Source: Pelagerythrobacter aerophilus (GTDB lineage Bacteria > Pseudomonadota > Alphaproteobacteria > Sphingomonadales > Sphingomonadaceae). From it: 64,000 bases of DNA. The stretch lies in assembly GCF_003581645.1 (NCBI RefSeq), contig NZ_QXFK01000015.1, positions 159,825 through 223,824 on the forward strand, read 5' to 3'. Under the pieces are notes generated by a model that worked only from the letters and a program-made list of their open reading frames with translations, was not told the origin of the DNA and ran no database searches. Position 1 is the stretch's first letter, and each line of letters starts with the position of its first letter. Below, piece after piece: positions 17,123 through 25,795 of the stretch. The position numbers and the translations under genes were made by a program.

Positions 17123-18901
17123 TCAACGGCCCCAGGCGGCACGGCCGGAGCTGTGGATCTCGGCTTCCTCGACCGGTTCGGCCTCGGGAAACGCGGCATA
17201 GGCAGCCTCGACCAGCGGGTGCGCACGCACTTTCGCCTGCTCCGCGGCCTTGGCGGCCTCATCCTGCTCAACGAGCGAGGGCGCACCTTGTTCTTCGCAT
17301 TGTTCGACGATCCAGCGCTGACCGGTCGCGGCCGTCAGGGCATCGCGCAGTTGCGGCGCGATGTCGTCGCGGAAATGGGCGGCGCGAGCGTAGCGCAGCG
17401 TGCCCATTTCGAGCGCGACCACGCGGATCTGCAGTTCCATGATGCTCGCTGCGTGGTGGTGTCCCGCGGCCCGGACCTGATCGACCAGCTGCCGCCAGTC
17501 GAGCGCCGCCGCCGGGGCACCGCCGCCCGCGCCCTGCCCGCCGCCCGCAGGCACGGCGATGCCGTTCGCAGCCATTTCATCGAGCTTCTTCGCCAGCTTG
17601 CCCGGGTCGGGCAGGTCGGCGGCATGGAGCACGCGCAGCAGCGCCATCTGCGCCGAGACCAGCGGATCTGGCGCCTGACGCACTTCCTCATGCCCCTTGA
17701 GCAGGAGCTGCCACAGGCGGTGGAGCTGCCCGGCGGACAGGCGGCCGGCCCATTCGGCCAGCGCGGCGCGCTCCTCGGCGCTCGGCGCTTCGGGCTCGCC
17801 GCCGCCGATCTGGGCGACGGTAATGCGGTGAACGAGGTCCATCAGCCCGCGCATCAGCGCCAGCGGTTCGACCCCGAGCGCATACTGGTCGGCGACTGCG
17901 GCGAGCAGGCCCTTGGCATCGCCTTCGAGGATCGTGCCGAGCAGGCGGCGCTGGGCGCTCTTGTCGGCAAGGCCGAGCATGTCGCGCACGAGCGCCGCCG
18001 TCACCTTGCCCTCTTCGCCCATGTCGGCATGGGCGATCGCCTGGTCGAGGATCGAGAGCCCGTCGCGCACCGAGCCTTCGGCTGCGGCGGCAATCATGTG
18101 CAGCGCCTCGGGCTCGGCCGCCACGCCTTCCTCCTCGCAAACCCAGGCGAAGTGCGCCTGGAGCAGCTCGGTCGGGATGCGGCGCAAGTCGAAGCGCTGG
18201 GTGCGGCTGAGCACCGTGACCGGCAGCTTGTCGACCTCGGTTGTCGCGAAGAGGAACTTCACATGCGCCGGAGGTTCCTCAAGTGTCTTCAGCAAGGCAT
18301 TGAAAGCATTGCGCGACAGCATGTGAACTTCGTCGATGATGTAGATCTTGTAGCGGGCGCTGACTGCAGCGTAGCGGACCGCCTCGATGATCTCGCGTAC
18401 GTCGTCGACGCCGGTATGGCTGGCGGCGTCCATCTCGATCACGTCGATATGGCGCCCCTCGGCGATCGCCTTGCACGGTTCGCACACGCCGCAGGGATCG
18501 ATCGTCGGGCCGCCCTCACCGTCCGGCCCGACGCAGTTGAGCGCCTTGGCGATCAGGCGCGCGGTCGAGGTCTTGCCGACCCCGCGCACGCCGGTCATCA
18601 GGAAGGCATGGGCCAGCCGGTCGCGCGCGATCGCATTGGCGAGCGTGCGGACCATCGGCTCCTGCCCGATGAGCTGGGAGAAGGTCTGCGGCCGGTACTT
18701 GCGCGCGAGCACGCGGTAGGGCTGCGCGGAGGTCTCGGGCTTGGCGGCGGGCGCAGACGCGGGTTCGGGCGGCGGTGGCGGCGCGTCGCCGAACATGGCC
18801 GACTGGCCCGCCGCCTCGAGCTCGGCGGCGCTCGGCTCGGTCTGGTCCTCCTCCCCGGTATCCCAGGGGAGATCGCCCGAAGTGTCCGGTGAATCACCCA
18901 T
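17123..18901 (-). CDS. dnaX: DNA polymerase III subunit gamma/tau
   Basis: A 592-residue clamp-loader ATPase. An acidic, proline-rich N-terminal extension of about 60 residues precedes the conserved start YRVLARKYRPQTFSQLIGQE. Walker A is GVRGVGKTSTARLIAKALNC (about residue 102), followed by the four-cysteine zinc module (C-GPDGEGGPTIDPCGVCEPC), DEVHMLSRNAFNALLKTLEEPP, and sensor SRTQRFDLRRI. It loads the sliding clamp and organises the replisome. The ybaB gene follows and the SRP RNA lies upstream on the same strand, an arrangement common in bacteria. Confidence 0.97.
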   Translation of the reverse strand: MGDSPDTSGDLPWDTGEEDQTEPSAAELEAAGQSAMFGDAPPPPPEPASAPAAKPETSAQPYRVLARKYRPQTFSQLIGQEPMVRTLANAIARDRLAHAFLMTGVRGVGKTSTARLIAKALNCVGPDGEGGPTIDPCGVCEPCKAIAEGRHIDVIEMDAASHTGVDDVREIIEAVRYAAVSARYKIYIIDEVHMLSRNAFNALLKTLEEPPAHVKFLFATTEVDKLPVTVLSRTQRFDLRRIPTELLQAHFAWVCEEEGVAAEPEALHMIAAAAEGSVRDGLSILDQAIAHADMGEEGKVTAALVRDMLGLADKSAQRRLLGTILEGDAKGLLAAVADQYALGVEPLALMRGLMDLVHRITVAQIGGGEPEAPSAEERAALAEWAGRLSAGQLHRLWQLLLKGHEEVRQAPDPLVSAQMALLRVLHAADLPDPGKLAKKLDEMAANGIAVPAGGGQGAGGGAPAAALDWRQLVDQVRAAGHHHAASIMELQIRVVALEMGTLRYARAAHFRDDIAPQLRDALTAATGQRWIVEQCEEQGAPSLVEQDEAAKAAEQAKVRAHPLVEAAYAAFPEAEPVEEAEIHSSGRAAWGR

Positions 18902-19007
18902 GCGCGTTTAGGTAGGGCCAACCGCCGCCAATGTCATGCATGGCGGCTCAAACCGGCGGTGAAAACGGCCGTGCGCGACGGCGGGGTGTGAAAAGCGGGT
19001 GAAAAAG

Positions 19008-19100
19008 GAGCCGAGCGACCCGCTGCCATCCGTTATGGCTGCTTCCTTCCGGACCTGACCAGGTTGGCGGACGCGAACGTCCACCCGACTCCCGCGGCGC
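19008..19100 (-). ncRNA. ffs: Signal recognition particle RNA, small bacterial type (4.5S)
   Basis: The minus strand carries the SRP RNA signature: CCTGGTCAGGTCCGGAAGGA, then AGCAGCC, i.e. the symmetric and asymmetric loops that bind Ffh. A hairpin GGACGTTCGCGTCC lies on the 5' side and the outer strands pair imperfectly (GCCG near 19098 with CGGC near 19010). The RNA ends near a T-run (CTTTTT on the minus strand at about 19006-19002). The limits are estimated to within about 8 bases. It works with Ffh to target nascent membrane proteins to SecYEG. Confidence 0.92.
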
Positions 19101-19150
19101 ATATGGCGGGGGACCGGGCGAATTGCAACCGTCGAGGCCCACCCTGCTGC

Positions 19151-19201
19151 GACTAGCCAGCAAGCTGGCAAGTCTCGCGCCCCTCCCGCAGGCGGGAGGG
19201 G
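19151..19201. repeat. Paired-hairpin intergenic repeat, copy A
   Basis: An imperfect dyad GACTAGCCAGCAAGCTGGCA (19151-19170, continuing AGTC) is followed 5 bases later by a perfect 10-base stem CCCCTCCCGC/GCGGGAGGGG with a 2-base loop (19180-19201). The same two-part layout occurs at 22206-22256. Confidence 0.65.
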
Positions 19202-19230
19202 TAACCGGTGCGCCCTACGCTTTCACCTCA

Positions 19231-19509
19231 TTAGCGGAAATTGTCCGCGTAGGCCTGGATCTTGAGGTGGCGCGGAGGCGTCGCATGAACGCGGGCGGGA
19301 ATGCCGTACTTCGCGGCATAGGCCTGCGCGGCTGCCATGTCGGGGAACGTGAGCACGACCTGCGACTGGGTGTCGGCGCTGCCGGTCCAGCCCATCAGCG
19401 GGTCCGGGCGCTGCGCTTCGGAGCGTTCGAATTCGAGCACCCATTCGTCGGTGCGCGCCTTGCCGGACTGCATCGCATTCTTGGGTCGCTGATAGATTCG
19501 TGCAGACAT
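19231..19509 (-). CDS. NADH dehydrogenase accessory subunit NDUFS4-like (ETC complex I region)
   Basis: A 92-residue protein that is mostly the conserved NDUFS4 region: ARIYQRPKNAMQSGKARTDEWVLEFE, then DPLMGWTGSADTQSQVVLTF, with FPDMAAAQAYAAKYGI and the basic end PPRHLKIQAYADNFR. In alphaproteobacteria this accessory subunit binds the matrix-facing arm of respiratory complex I. It is a stand-alone gene, away from the nuo operon, as usual. The ATG at 19509 matches the family start. Confidence 0.92.
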   Translation of the reverse strand: MSARIYQRPKNAMQSGKARTDEWVLEFERSEAQRPDPLMGWTGSADTQSQVVLTFPDMAAAQAYAAKYGIPARVHATPPRHLKIQAYADNFR

Positions 19510-19606
19510 TCTCGTTTCGTCCTCAAACGCCGGGCGGCGGGCATCCGCCCGTCTTGGCTTCGCAGTCGCGCTTGCGGGCCGTCTTTGCGGCCCGAGGCCG
19601 CCAAAA

Positions 19607-22039
19607 TCAAGCGCCTCCGTTCGAGAAGGCGTTCTTCGTCTTGAGGCTCGGAGCTTCGGCCCACGGCTCCTCCGGCCAGCGGTGTTTGGGGTAGCGGCCC
19701 TTCATGTCCTTGCGCACCTCGGCCCAGCTTCCGCGCCAGAAGCCGGGGAGATCGCGCGTCGCCTGGATCGGCCGCCCGGCAGGACTGGTGAGCTTGAGGA
19801 GCAGCGGCGTATCACCGACCATCGGATGCCGCTCGAGCCCGAACAGCGCCTGCACCCGCACCTCGACGCTCGGCGCGTCGTCGCCGGTATAGTCGATCGC
19901 GTGATGCGTGCCGGCGGGCGAGACAAACTCGCGCGGAGCGGCGCGGTCGAGGCGCTGGCGGCTGTCCCAGTCGAGCTGGCCGAGCAGCGCGTCGACCAGC
20001 TTGCCGCGCGACACCGCGAGATCGCGGCGCCCTTCGAGCAAGGGCCGCAGCCAGAGGTCGGCCGTTTCCGCAAGCGCTTCCGGCAAAAGCGCTTCGATCC
20101 CGGCGTAGCGCGCGCGGGCGAGGAGTTCGGGCGGGAGCAGCGTCCCCAGGCTCTCCACCGCCTTTTCCACAAGGATATCCACAACCGCTGCCGGGTCCGG
20201 CGCGGGATCGGGGCCGCTGGCGAGCACGATCGCGCCGAGGCGGCGTTCGAGCCGCGCCTCGACCCTGCCCTCGCCCCCGTTCCAGCGCAGGACCGAGCGG
20301 CGCTCGATCCGTTCGGGCAGCCAGCGTTCCAGGTCCGCCTCCTCCAGCGCCAAAGCGGCGGTGATCCGCGCGCCTTTCGCCTGCCCCTGCGCGTCGCCGA
20401 TCGCCAGCCATTCCGCGCGCGCCAGCGGGCTCGCCGGATCGAGCACGAAGCCGCGCCCGCCCGCCGAAAGCCAGTGCTCGCCCGAGGGATCGCGGCGACG
20501 CGCTACGTTGTCGGGCAGGCCGGCGGCGAGGAGAATGGCGGAAGGGACGTCGCCATCTGCCGGCCCGGCGACTTGCCGCGCCGCCCGCTCCGCCCAGCGC
20601 GCCGCGAGCTTGCGGCTCGCCTCGGCGCGGGGGGAGCGGTCGGCGTTCCAGCGCTGGAGGCGCGCGCCGAGGTCCTCGCCGCGCCCGCCGAGGCCGCGTT
20701 CCTGCAGCAGCAGTGCGATCTTCGCGGCCTCGCGCGCTGCGCCCTGCTCCGCGCCGAACAGGACCATCGCGCCGTGTGCCGGGTCGAGCGGCAGGGCCGC
20801 AAGCATTTCGCCGCGCGGGGTAATCCGCCCTTCCCCGTCCAGCGCGCCAAGCCGCATCAGGCGCTCGCGCGCGGAGGCGATCGAGGCGGCGGGCGGCGGA
20901 TCGAGCCAGGCGAGCGAGGCCGGGTCCGCCGTGCCCCAGCGCGCGAGGCTGAGCGCGAGCGGCGCGAGGTCGGCCGTGGCGATCTCCGGCAGGTCGAATT
21001 CCGGGCGGCCGGGGTGCGCGGCCTGTTCCCACAGGCGGTAGGCGACGCCCGGTCCCTGCCGCGCTGCGCGGCCCGCGCGCTGCCCGACCGAAGCCTGGCT
21101 CGCCCGGCGGGTGACGAGATGCGTGGTGCCGGCCGCGCGGTCGAACTCGGCATGGCGGGCGAGGCCGCTGTCGACCACCACCGACACGCCGTCGAGCGTC
21201 AGCGAGGTCTCGGCGATAGCCGTGGCGAGGACGATGCGGCGACGGCCCTGCGGATCGCGGCGGATGGCGGCACGCTGCCCGGCCGGCTCGACCTGACCAT
21301 GCAGCGGGAGAATCGGCACGTCCGGCAGGCGCTCGGCCAGCCGCTCGCGCGTGCGCTCGATCTCGCGCACCCCGGGAAGGAAGGCGAGCACGTCGCCGCT
21401 CTCCTCGCGCCAGGCGGTGAGCACGGCCTGCGCCATGGCGTCTTCGACCCGTTTGTCGGGTGACGATCCCAACCATCTGATTTCCAGCGGAAAGGCCCTG
21501 CCTTCACTCTCGATCACCGGCGCCTGTTCGCCCAGCAGGCGGGCGAAGCGCGCACCGTCGATCGTCGCGGACATGACGCAGAGGCGCAGGTCTTCGCGCA
21601 GCACCGCGCGGCTTTCGAGCGCGAGCGCCAGGCCGAGGTCGCTGTCGAGATGCCGCTCATGCGCCTCGTCGAACAGCACGGCGGAGACACCGGCGAGCTC
21701 CGGGTCCTCGACGATCCGGTTGACGAAGATCGCCTCGGTCATGACGAGCACGCGGGTGCGGGCCGAAGTGCGGCTGTCGAGCCGGGTCAGATAGCCGACC
21801 GTCTCGCCCGCCTTCTCCCCAAGCAGCTCGGCCATCCGCTCGGCCGCGGCGCGCGCGGCGACCCGGCGCGGGCTGAGGAGGATCACCTGCCCCGTGCACC
21901 AGTGCTCGCCAAGCAGCGCAGGCGCTACGGCGGTCGTCTTGCCGGCGCCCGGCGGCGCGACCAGCACCGCCGCGCCGGACGTGCGCAGCGCGGCGAGGAG
22001 GTCCGGCAGGACGGTATGGATGGGGAGGTGGTCTGGCAT
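19607..22039 (-). CDS. hrpB: ATP-dependent helicase HrpB
   Basis: An 810-residue DEAH-box helicase. Motif I is APPGAGKTTAVAPAL, motif II DEAHERHLDSDLGLAL, motif III SATIDGARFA, motif VI QRAGRAARQGPGVAYRLW, followed by the HA2/OB-like regions and the HrpB-specific C terminus (GRPIQATRDLPGFWRGSWAEVRKDM with RYPKHRWPE). Its role in bacteria is poorly defined, though it is generally linked to RNA. I chose the ATG at 22037-22039 (MPDHLPIHTVLPDLL); 54 extra codons upstream are made of the intergenic repeat. Confidence 0.95.
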   Translation of the reverse strand: MPDHLPIHTVLPDLLAALRTSGAAVLVAPPGAGKTTAVAPALLGEHWCTGQVILLSPRRVAARAAAERMAELLGEKAGETVGYLTRLDSRTSARTRVLVMTEAIFVNRIVEDPELAGVSAVLFDEAHERHLDSDLGLALALESRAVLREDLRLCVMSATIDGARFARLLGEQAPVIESEGRAFPLEIRWLGSSPDKRVEDAMAQAVLTAWREESGDVLAFLPGVREIERTRERLAERLPDVPILPLHGQVEPAGQRAAIRRDPQGRRRIVLATAIAETSLTLDGVSVVVDSGLARHAEFDRAAGTTHLVTRRASQASVGQRAGRAARQGPGVAYRLWEQAAHPGRPEFDLPEIATADLAPLALSLARWGTADPASLAWLDPPPAASIASARERLMRLGALDGEGRITPRGEMLAALPLDPAHGAMVLFGAEQGAAREAAKIALLLQERGLGGRGEDLGARLQRWNADRSPRAEASRKLAARWAERAARQVAGPADGDVPSAILLAAGLPDNVARRRDPSGEHWLSAGGRGFVLDPASPLARAEWLAIGDAQGQAKGARITAALALEEADLERWLPERIERRSVLRWNGGEGRVEARLERRLGAIVLASGPDPAPDPAAVVDILVEKAVESLGTLLPPELLARARYAGIEALLPEALAETADLWLRPLLEGRRDLAVSRGKLVDALLGQLDWDSRQRLDRAAPREFVSPAGTHHAIDYTGDDAPSVEVRVQALFGLERHPMVGDTPLLLKLTSPAGRPIQATRDLPGFWRGSWAEVRKDMKGRYPKHRWPEEPWAEAPSLKTKNAFSNGGA

Positions 22040-22094
22040 TTCGTCCGCTCTACCGACCTCGCCATTCGGGGGAAAGCGGATCGCCCGACCAAAG

Positions 22095-22142
22095 CCCTCT
22101 CCCGTTGACCCTTCGGGTGAGCTTCGCTTCCAGGGGAGAGGG
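22095..22142. repeat. Hairpin-type intergenic repeat upstream of hrpB
   Basis: Outer arms CCCTCTCCC (22095-22103) and GGGAGAGGG (22134-22142) are complementary, with smaller internal dyads (ACCCTTCGGGT; GAGCTTCGCTTC) between them. A second GGGAGAGGG follows closely. It is probably a member of the same repeat group as 22206-22256. Confidence 0.5.
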
Positions 22143-22205
22143 TTGGGAGAGGGAGGACCCGCGCAACGTTCGCCGTCCGTTGCGGCTTCAGCCCCTCTCA
22201 ACTTC

Positions 22206-22256
22206 GGCTAGCGAGCAAGCTCGCAAGCCTCCGTATCTCTCCCCTGAAGGGGAGAG
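22206..22256. repeat. Paired-hairpin intergenic repeat, copy B
   Basis: The dyad GGCTAGCGAGCAAGCTCGCA (22206-22225, continuing AGCC) is followed by a 9-base stem CTCTCCCCT/AGGGGAGAG with a 2-base loop (22237-22256). It shares the core CTAGCxAGCAAGCTxGCAAG with copy A, and both arms have compensating changes (C to G and G to C), so base pairing is conserved. Confidence 0.65.
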
Positions 22257-22267
22257 AGCGTGACCCC

Positions 22268-23278
22268 CTAATACCCCCGCGCCACCGCGAAATGCGCGGC
22301 TTCGGCCATGGCTGCGCGGGCCTTGCCGTCGGGGAAGATCGAGATCGCGTCGACCGCGCGGGCGGCGAAGTGGCGGGCGCGGTCGCGGGTCGCCTCGACC
22401 GCGTCGTACTTGCCGATCAGCGCGATCGCTTCGGCGAGGTCGTCGTCCGACGTCCGGTGGCCGGCGATGGCGGCCTGCCAGAACTTGCGTTCCTCCGGCG
22501 TGCCGCGGGCGTAGGCGAAGATCACCGGCAACGTCATCTTGCCTTCGCGGAAGTCGTCGCCCTGGTCCTTGCCCATTTCGGCAGCGTCGGAATCGTAGTC
22601 GATCGCATCGTCGACGAGCTGGAAGGCGACGCCGAGATTGCGGCCGTAATCGTCGAGCGCCTGCTCCTCCCGCTCGCCGCATTCGGCGACCACGGCGCCG
22701 ATCCGGCTGGCGGCGGCGAACAGCGCAGCGGTCTTGGCGCCGATGATCTGGAGGTAGCGTTCCTCGCTCGTCTCGATCTGGCGCTGCGCGGTGAGCTGGG
22801 AGACTTCGCCCTCGGCGATGATCGCGCTCGCGCCGGAGAGGATCTTGAGCACCTTGAGGCTACCGTCCTCGGTCATCAGCTCGAACGCGCGGCTGAACAG
22901 GAAGTCGCCGACCAGCACCGTCGCCGGATTGCCGAAGATGATGTTCGCGGCGGCCTTGCCGCGCCGGAGCTCGCTGCCGTCGACGACGTCGTCGTGCAGC
23001 AGCGTGGCGGTATGGATGAACTCGACCGCCGCGGCGAGCTTGTGGTGGCGCGCGCCCTGGTAACCGACCAGCTCCGCCCCCGCGAGCGTCAGCATCGGGC
23101 GCAGGCGCTTGCCCCCGCCCGAGATCAGGTGCCCGGCGAGGCGCGGAATCAGCGGAATGTCGCTCTGCATCCGCTCGAGAATCACGGCATTGACCGCGTT
23201 CATCCCGTGCGCCGTCAGCGCAAGCATCGGGTCGAGCGTGGGGCGGCGGCGCGGCAGGGGAACGACGTCGGCTGTCAT
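22268..23278 (-). CDS. ispB: Polyprenyl diphosphate synthase (octaprenyl/decaprenyl type)
   Basis: A 336-residue trans-prenyltransferase. The first aspartate-rich motif is LLHDDVVDGSELRRGK and the second LVDDAIDYDSDAAEMGKDQGDDFREGK; GGKRLRPML binds the isopentenyl diphosphate. It extends allylic diphosphates to make the ubiquinone side chain. The residues just before the first motif (EFIHTATLLHDD) are small, as in long-chain synthases. The ATG at 23276-23278 gives the usual N terminus. It is divergent from chorismate mutase, 78 bases away. Confidence 0.93.
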   Translation of the reverse strand: MTADVVPLPRRRPTLDPMLALTAHGMNAVNAVILERMQSDIPLIPRLAGHLISGGGKRLRPMLTLAGAELVGYQGARHHKLAAAVEFIHTATLLHDDVVDGSELRRGKAAANIIFGNPATVLVGDFLFSRAFELMTEDGSLKVLKILSGASAIIAEGEVSQLTAQRQIETSEERYLQIIGAKTAALFAAASRIGAVVAECGEREEQALDDYGRNLGVAFQLVDDAIDYDSDAAEMGKDQGDDFREGKMTLPVIFAYARGTPEERKFWQAAIAGHRTSDDDLAEAIALIGKYDAVEATRDRARHFAARAVDAISIFPDGKARAAMAEAAHFAVARGY

Positions 23279-23356
23279 GGGGCGCACGCATTGCTGCGGC
23301 AAACAGAGCTTGGCAAGCTTGGAATTGCGCGCTGCTGCGTGATAAGCCCAGCCGTG

Positions 23357-23656
23357 ATGCCCGATTCCAACTCTGCAGGCGATGCGCAGCTCGCCGCCTT
23401 CCGCCGCAGCATCGACAATATCGACGCCGCCCTGATCCACATCCTGGCGGAGCGGTTCCGCATCACCCAGGCCGTGGGCGAGTACAAGGCCGCCAATGCG
23501 CTGCCTCCGGCCGACCCGGGGCGCGAGCAGAAGCAGATCGCACGGCTGCGCAAGCTGGCCGAGGAAGCCCGCCTGGACCCCGAATTCTCCGAAAAGTTCC
23601 TGCGCTTCATCATCGATGAAGTGATCCGCCACCACGAACGCGCGCGCGGCGGCTAG
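23357..23656 (+). CDS. Chorismate mutase (AroQ type)
   Basis: A 99-residue all-helical protein of the AroQ class: FRRSIDNIDAALIHILAERF in helix 1 with the catalytic Arg, AVGEYKAANALPPADPGREQKQIARLRKLA across the middle, and FLRFIIDEVIRHHERAR at the end. It converts chorismate to prephenate for Phe/Tyr synthesis. The ATG at 23357 is preceded by an in-frame GTG; either is possible. It ends 8 bases from the convergent lipoprotein gene. Confidence 0.92.
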   Translation: MPDSNSAGDAQLAAFRRSIDNIDAALIHILAERFRITQAVGEYKAANALPPADPGREQKQIARLRKLAEEARLDPEFSEKFLRFIIDEVIRHHERARGG

Positions 23657-23664
23657 GCGCCGCG

Positions 23665-24153
23665 TCAGTCGTCGCGGTCGCGCCGGTGGCGACGGCGGTC
23701 GCGCCGATCTTCACGCCGGTCGCGGCGATCGTCGCGCCACTCCTCGCGCCGCTCGCGGCGGTTTTCGCGCCAGTCCCGGCGACGCTCGCGCCGGTCTTCC
23801 CGCCAATCACGGCGGCGGTCGCGGCGATAATCGGACCAATTGTCGCGCCATTCGTGATCGCGATACCGCTCGCGATAGGCCCGGCGGCGCGCTTCCCAGT
23901 GGCGGCGCGTGGAATCGTTCCAGCGATGACGGCTGCCGCTACGATCATAGACGTAATATCCGGTGCCCGGATAGTAATAGTCGTCGTACCAGCCGTAGTA
24001 CGACGAGCCGTAGCCGTCGTAATACCCGTCGTAATAGCCGCCATAGCCGTACGACGCGCTGCCGTATCCATAACCGTCGCCGTAAGTGCTGCATCCCGCG
24101 ACGGCGAAGGTCGCCGCCACGGCGAGCGCGGAGCGTGTGAGGGGTGATGCCAT
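23665..24153 (-). CDS. Lipoprotein with Tyr/Gly-rich and Arg/Asp-rich low-complexity halves
   Basis: A 162-residue exported protein with a lipobox near residue 21 (FAVAGCSTYG). The middle (about 25-75) is built of Tyr, Gly and Asp (DGYYDGYGSSYYGWYDDYYY). The last 75 residues are an imperfect repeat of Arg with Asp/Glu/Trp, such as RRRDWREDRRERRRDWRENR. Such a charged tail could bind polyanions or form a long helix, but no catalytic domain is visible. Function unknown. The start at 24153 was chosen because the signal peptide begins there (MASPLTRSALAVAATFAV). Confidence 0.7.
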   Translation of the reverse strand: MASPLTRSALAVAATFAVAGCSTYGDGYGYGSASYGYGGYYDGYYDGYGSSYYGWYDDYYYPGTGYYVYDRSGSRHRWNDSTRRHWEARRRAYRERYRDHEWRDNWSDYRRDRRRDWREDRRERRRDWRENRRERREEWRDDRRDRREDRRDRRRHRRDRDD

Positions 24154-24271
24154 TTGCTCTCTCCCGAGCGATTTTGCTCTTCGGCCCGAGTCGACCCGGG
24201 CGAATTTGCTTTTTGAAGCCAGGAGCTTGCGCGCTCCGTATTGAACCCGGCGTGAACCCGCGCCCGAAGGG

Positions 24272-25795
24272 CTACCCGCTGCGGGGCAGCAGCAGTCTGA
24301 CCAGCAATCCGCCGAGGTCTTCGCTCTCCCCAAGGTCCACGCTGCCACCGTAGATCTCCGCCACGTCGCGCACGATGGCGAGGCCGAGGCCGGTGCCCGG
24401 CTTGTCGGTGTCGAGCCGCGCGCCGCGATCGAAGATGCGGATGCGCTCTTCCTCGGGAATGCCGGTGCCGTCGTCCTCGACCCAGATCACGCAGCGTTCG
24501 GCCTCGGGCTCGGCGTCGATGGTCACGAACACGCTGCCGCCGCCGTACTTGGCGGCGTTCTCGATCAGGTTGCCGAGAATCTCGTCGAGGTCCTGCCGCT
24601 CGATCGCGACGCGCACTTCGCGGTTGCCGTCGATGTCGAAGCGAACGTCCGGATAGAGCCGCTCGACCGCGCGGCGCACCGCTTCCGCGCTGTCCCACAC
24701 CGTCGTCCGCGCATGGCCGACCGAGCGCCGGCCGACGGCGCGCGCGCGGGCGAGGTGGTGGTCGACATGGCGGCGCATGGCGCGCGCCTCGCGGATCACC
24801 GTGTCGGCGAGATCGGGCGCGTGCGCGGTGGCGGCGTTGTTGACCACGGTCAGCGGCGTCTTGAGCGCGTGGGCGAGATTGCCGGCGTGGGTGCGCGCCT
24901 CCTCCGCCTGCCGCTCGGAATGGGCGAGGAGCATGTTAATCTCCTCCACCAGCGGCTGGACCTCCAGCGGCAGCGGGTCCGACACCCGGTTGCTTCCGGT
25001 CGTGCGGATCCGCTGGATCGCCGCGCGGATACGGCGCAGCGGCAGCAGGCCGTAGTAGCTCTGCAGCACGGCCATGGCGAACAGGCCCAGGCCAAGCGCG
25101 GCGAAGCTCCACACCAGGATCGATCGGATGCGCGCGATCTGCGCATCGAGATTCTCGCGCGCGGAGGCGACCATGAAGGTCCAGCGCGTGTTGCTTTCGG
25201 GCAGGATCACCGTGCGCTCGACCACGCGCAGCGGCTCTTCGGGGAACTGGTTGTTGTCGTAGAAGTGCGGCTCGTGATCGACGTGGTCGCCCTGCGGCTT
25301 CAGCGTCCGGTCCCACAGCGACTGCGAGGGCTGCGCGCCGAGGGAGAACGATTCGAAGCCCTCGCGGCCCTCGGCGGTGATCTGCCAGTACATGCCGCTG
25401 TTCGGTTCGAGGAAGCGCGGCTCGCCGATCGGACGGATGAAGTAGACCTCGCCGTCCGGGCCCACTTCGGAAATCACGATCATTGTGTTGAGCAGGTAGC
25501 CGAGCTGCTCGTCGAAGCTGTTCTGGACCTGATTGGTCAGCGTGCGTTCGAGCGCGATCCCGCCGCCGACGAGGAGCACGAGGATCCAGCCCGCGGCAAT
25601 GAGCAGCATGCGCCGCGCGAGGCTGCCCGTATGCGGCGTCTGGCCGTCGCTCTCGCCGTCCACGGCGCCGTCGCCGGACGGAGCCTCCGGCTCGCCGGAG
25701 GCGGGCGCCGACTTCGGGGCGTCAGGCGCGCGGGGCGTCTGCGGGGTCGTCGAGGCTGTAACCGAGGCCACGGATGGTCGTGATGACTTCCGCAC
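24272..25795 (-). CDS. PhoQ-like sensor histidine kinase
   Basis: A 507-residue inner-membrane kinase: a long Pro/Ala/Asp-rich N-terminal tail, TM1 about 63-83 (MLLIAAGWILVLLVGGGIAL), a periplasmic sensor of about 145 residues, TM2 about 225-246, HAMP, H-box NLAHALKTPLTVVNNAA, N-box NLIENAAKYGG, G1 VEDDGTGIPEEERIRIFDRG and G2 GTGLGLAIV. This resembles PhoQ-type EnvZ-family kinases. It passes phosphate to the OmpR-type regulator encoded just upstream, whose end it overlaps by 74 bases if the first ATG is used. A later start is quite possible because the first 60 residues are not conserved-looking. Confidence 0.9.
   Translation of the reverse strand: MRKSSRPSVASVTASTTPQTPRAPDAPKSAPASGEPEAPSGDGAVDGESDGQTPHTGSLARRMLLIAAGWILVLLVGGGIALERTLTNQVQNSFDEQLGYLLNTMIVISEVGPDGEVYFIRPIGEPRFLEPNSGMYWQITAEGREGFESFSLGAQPSQSLWDRTLKPQGDHVDHEPHFYDNNQFPEEPLRVVERTVILPESNTRWTFMVASARENLDAQIARIRSILVWSFAALGLGLFAMAVLQSYYGLLPLRRIRAAIQRIRTTGSNRVSDPLPLEVQPLVEEINMLLAHSERQAEEARTHAGNLAHALKTPLTVVNNAATAHAPDLADTVIREARAMRRHVDHHLARARAVGRRSVGHARTTVWDSAEAVRRAVERLYPDVRFDIDGNREVRVAIERQDLDEILGNLIENAAKYGGGSVFVTIDAEPEAERCVIWVEDDGTGIPEEERIRIFDRGARLDTDKPGTGLGLAIVRDVAEIYGGSVDLGESEDLGGLLVRLLLPRSG

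Noticed and set aside
19682..21463. A 593-codon plus-strand open frame opposite hrpB
   Set aside because: Antisense to a gene with all helicase motifs; Arg/Pro/Ala-biased and without a recognisable domain.
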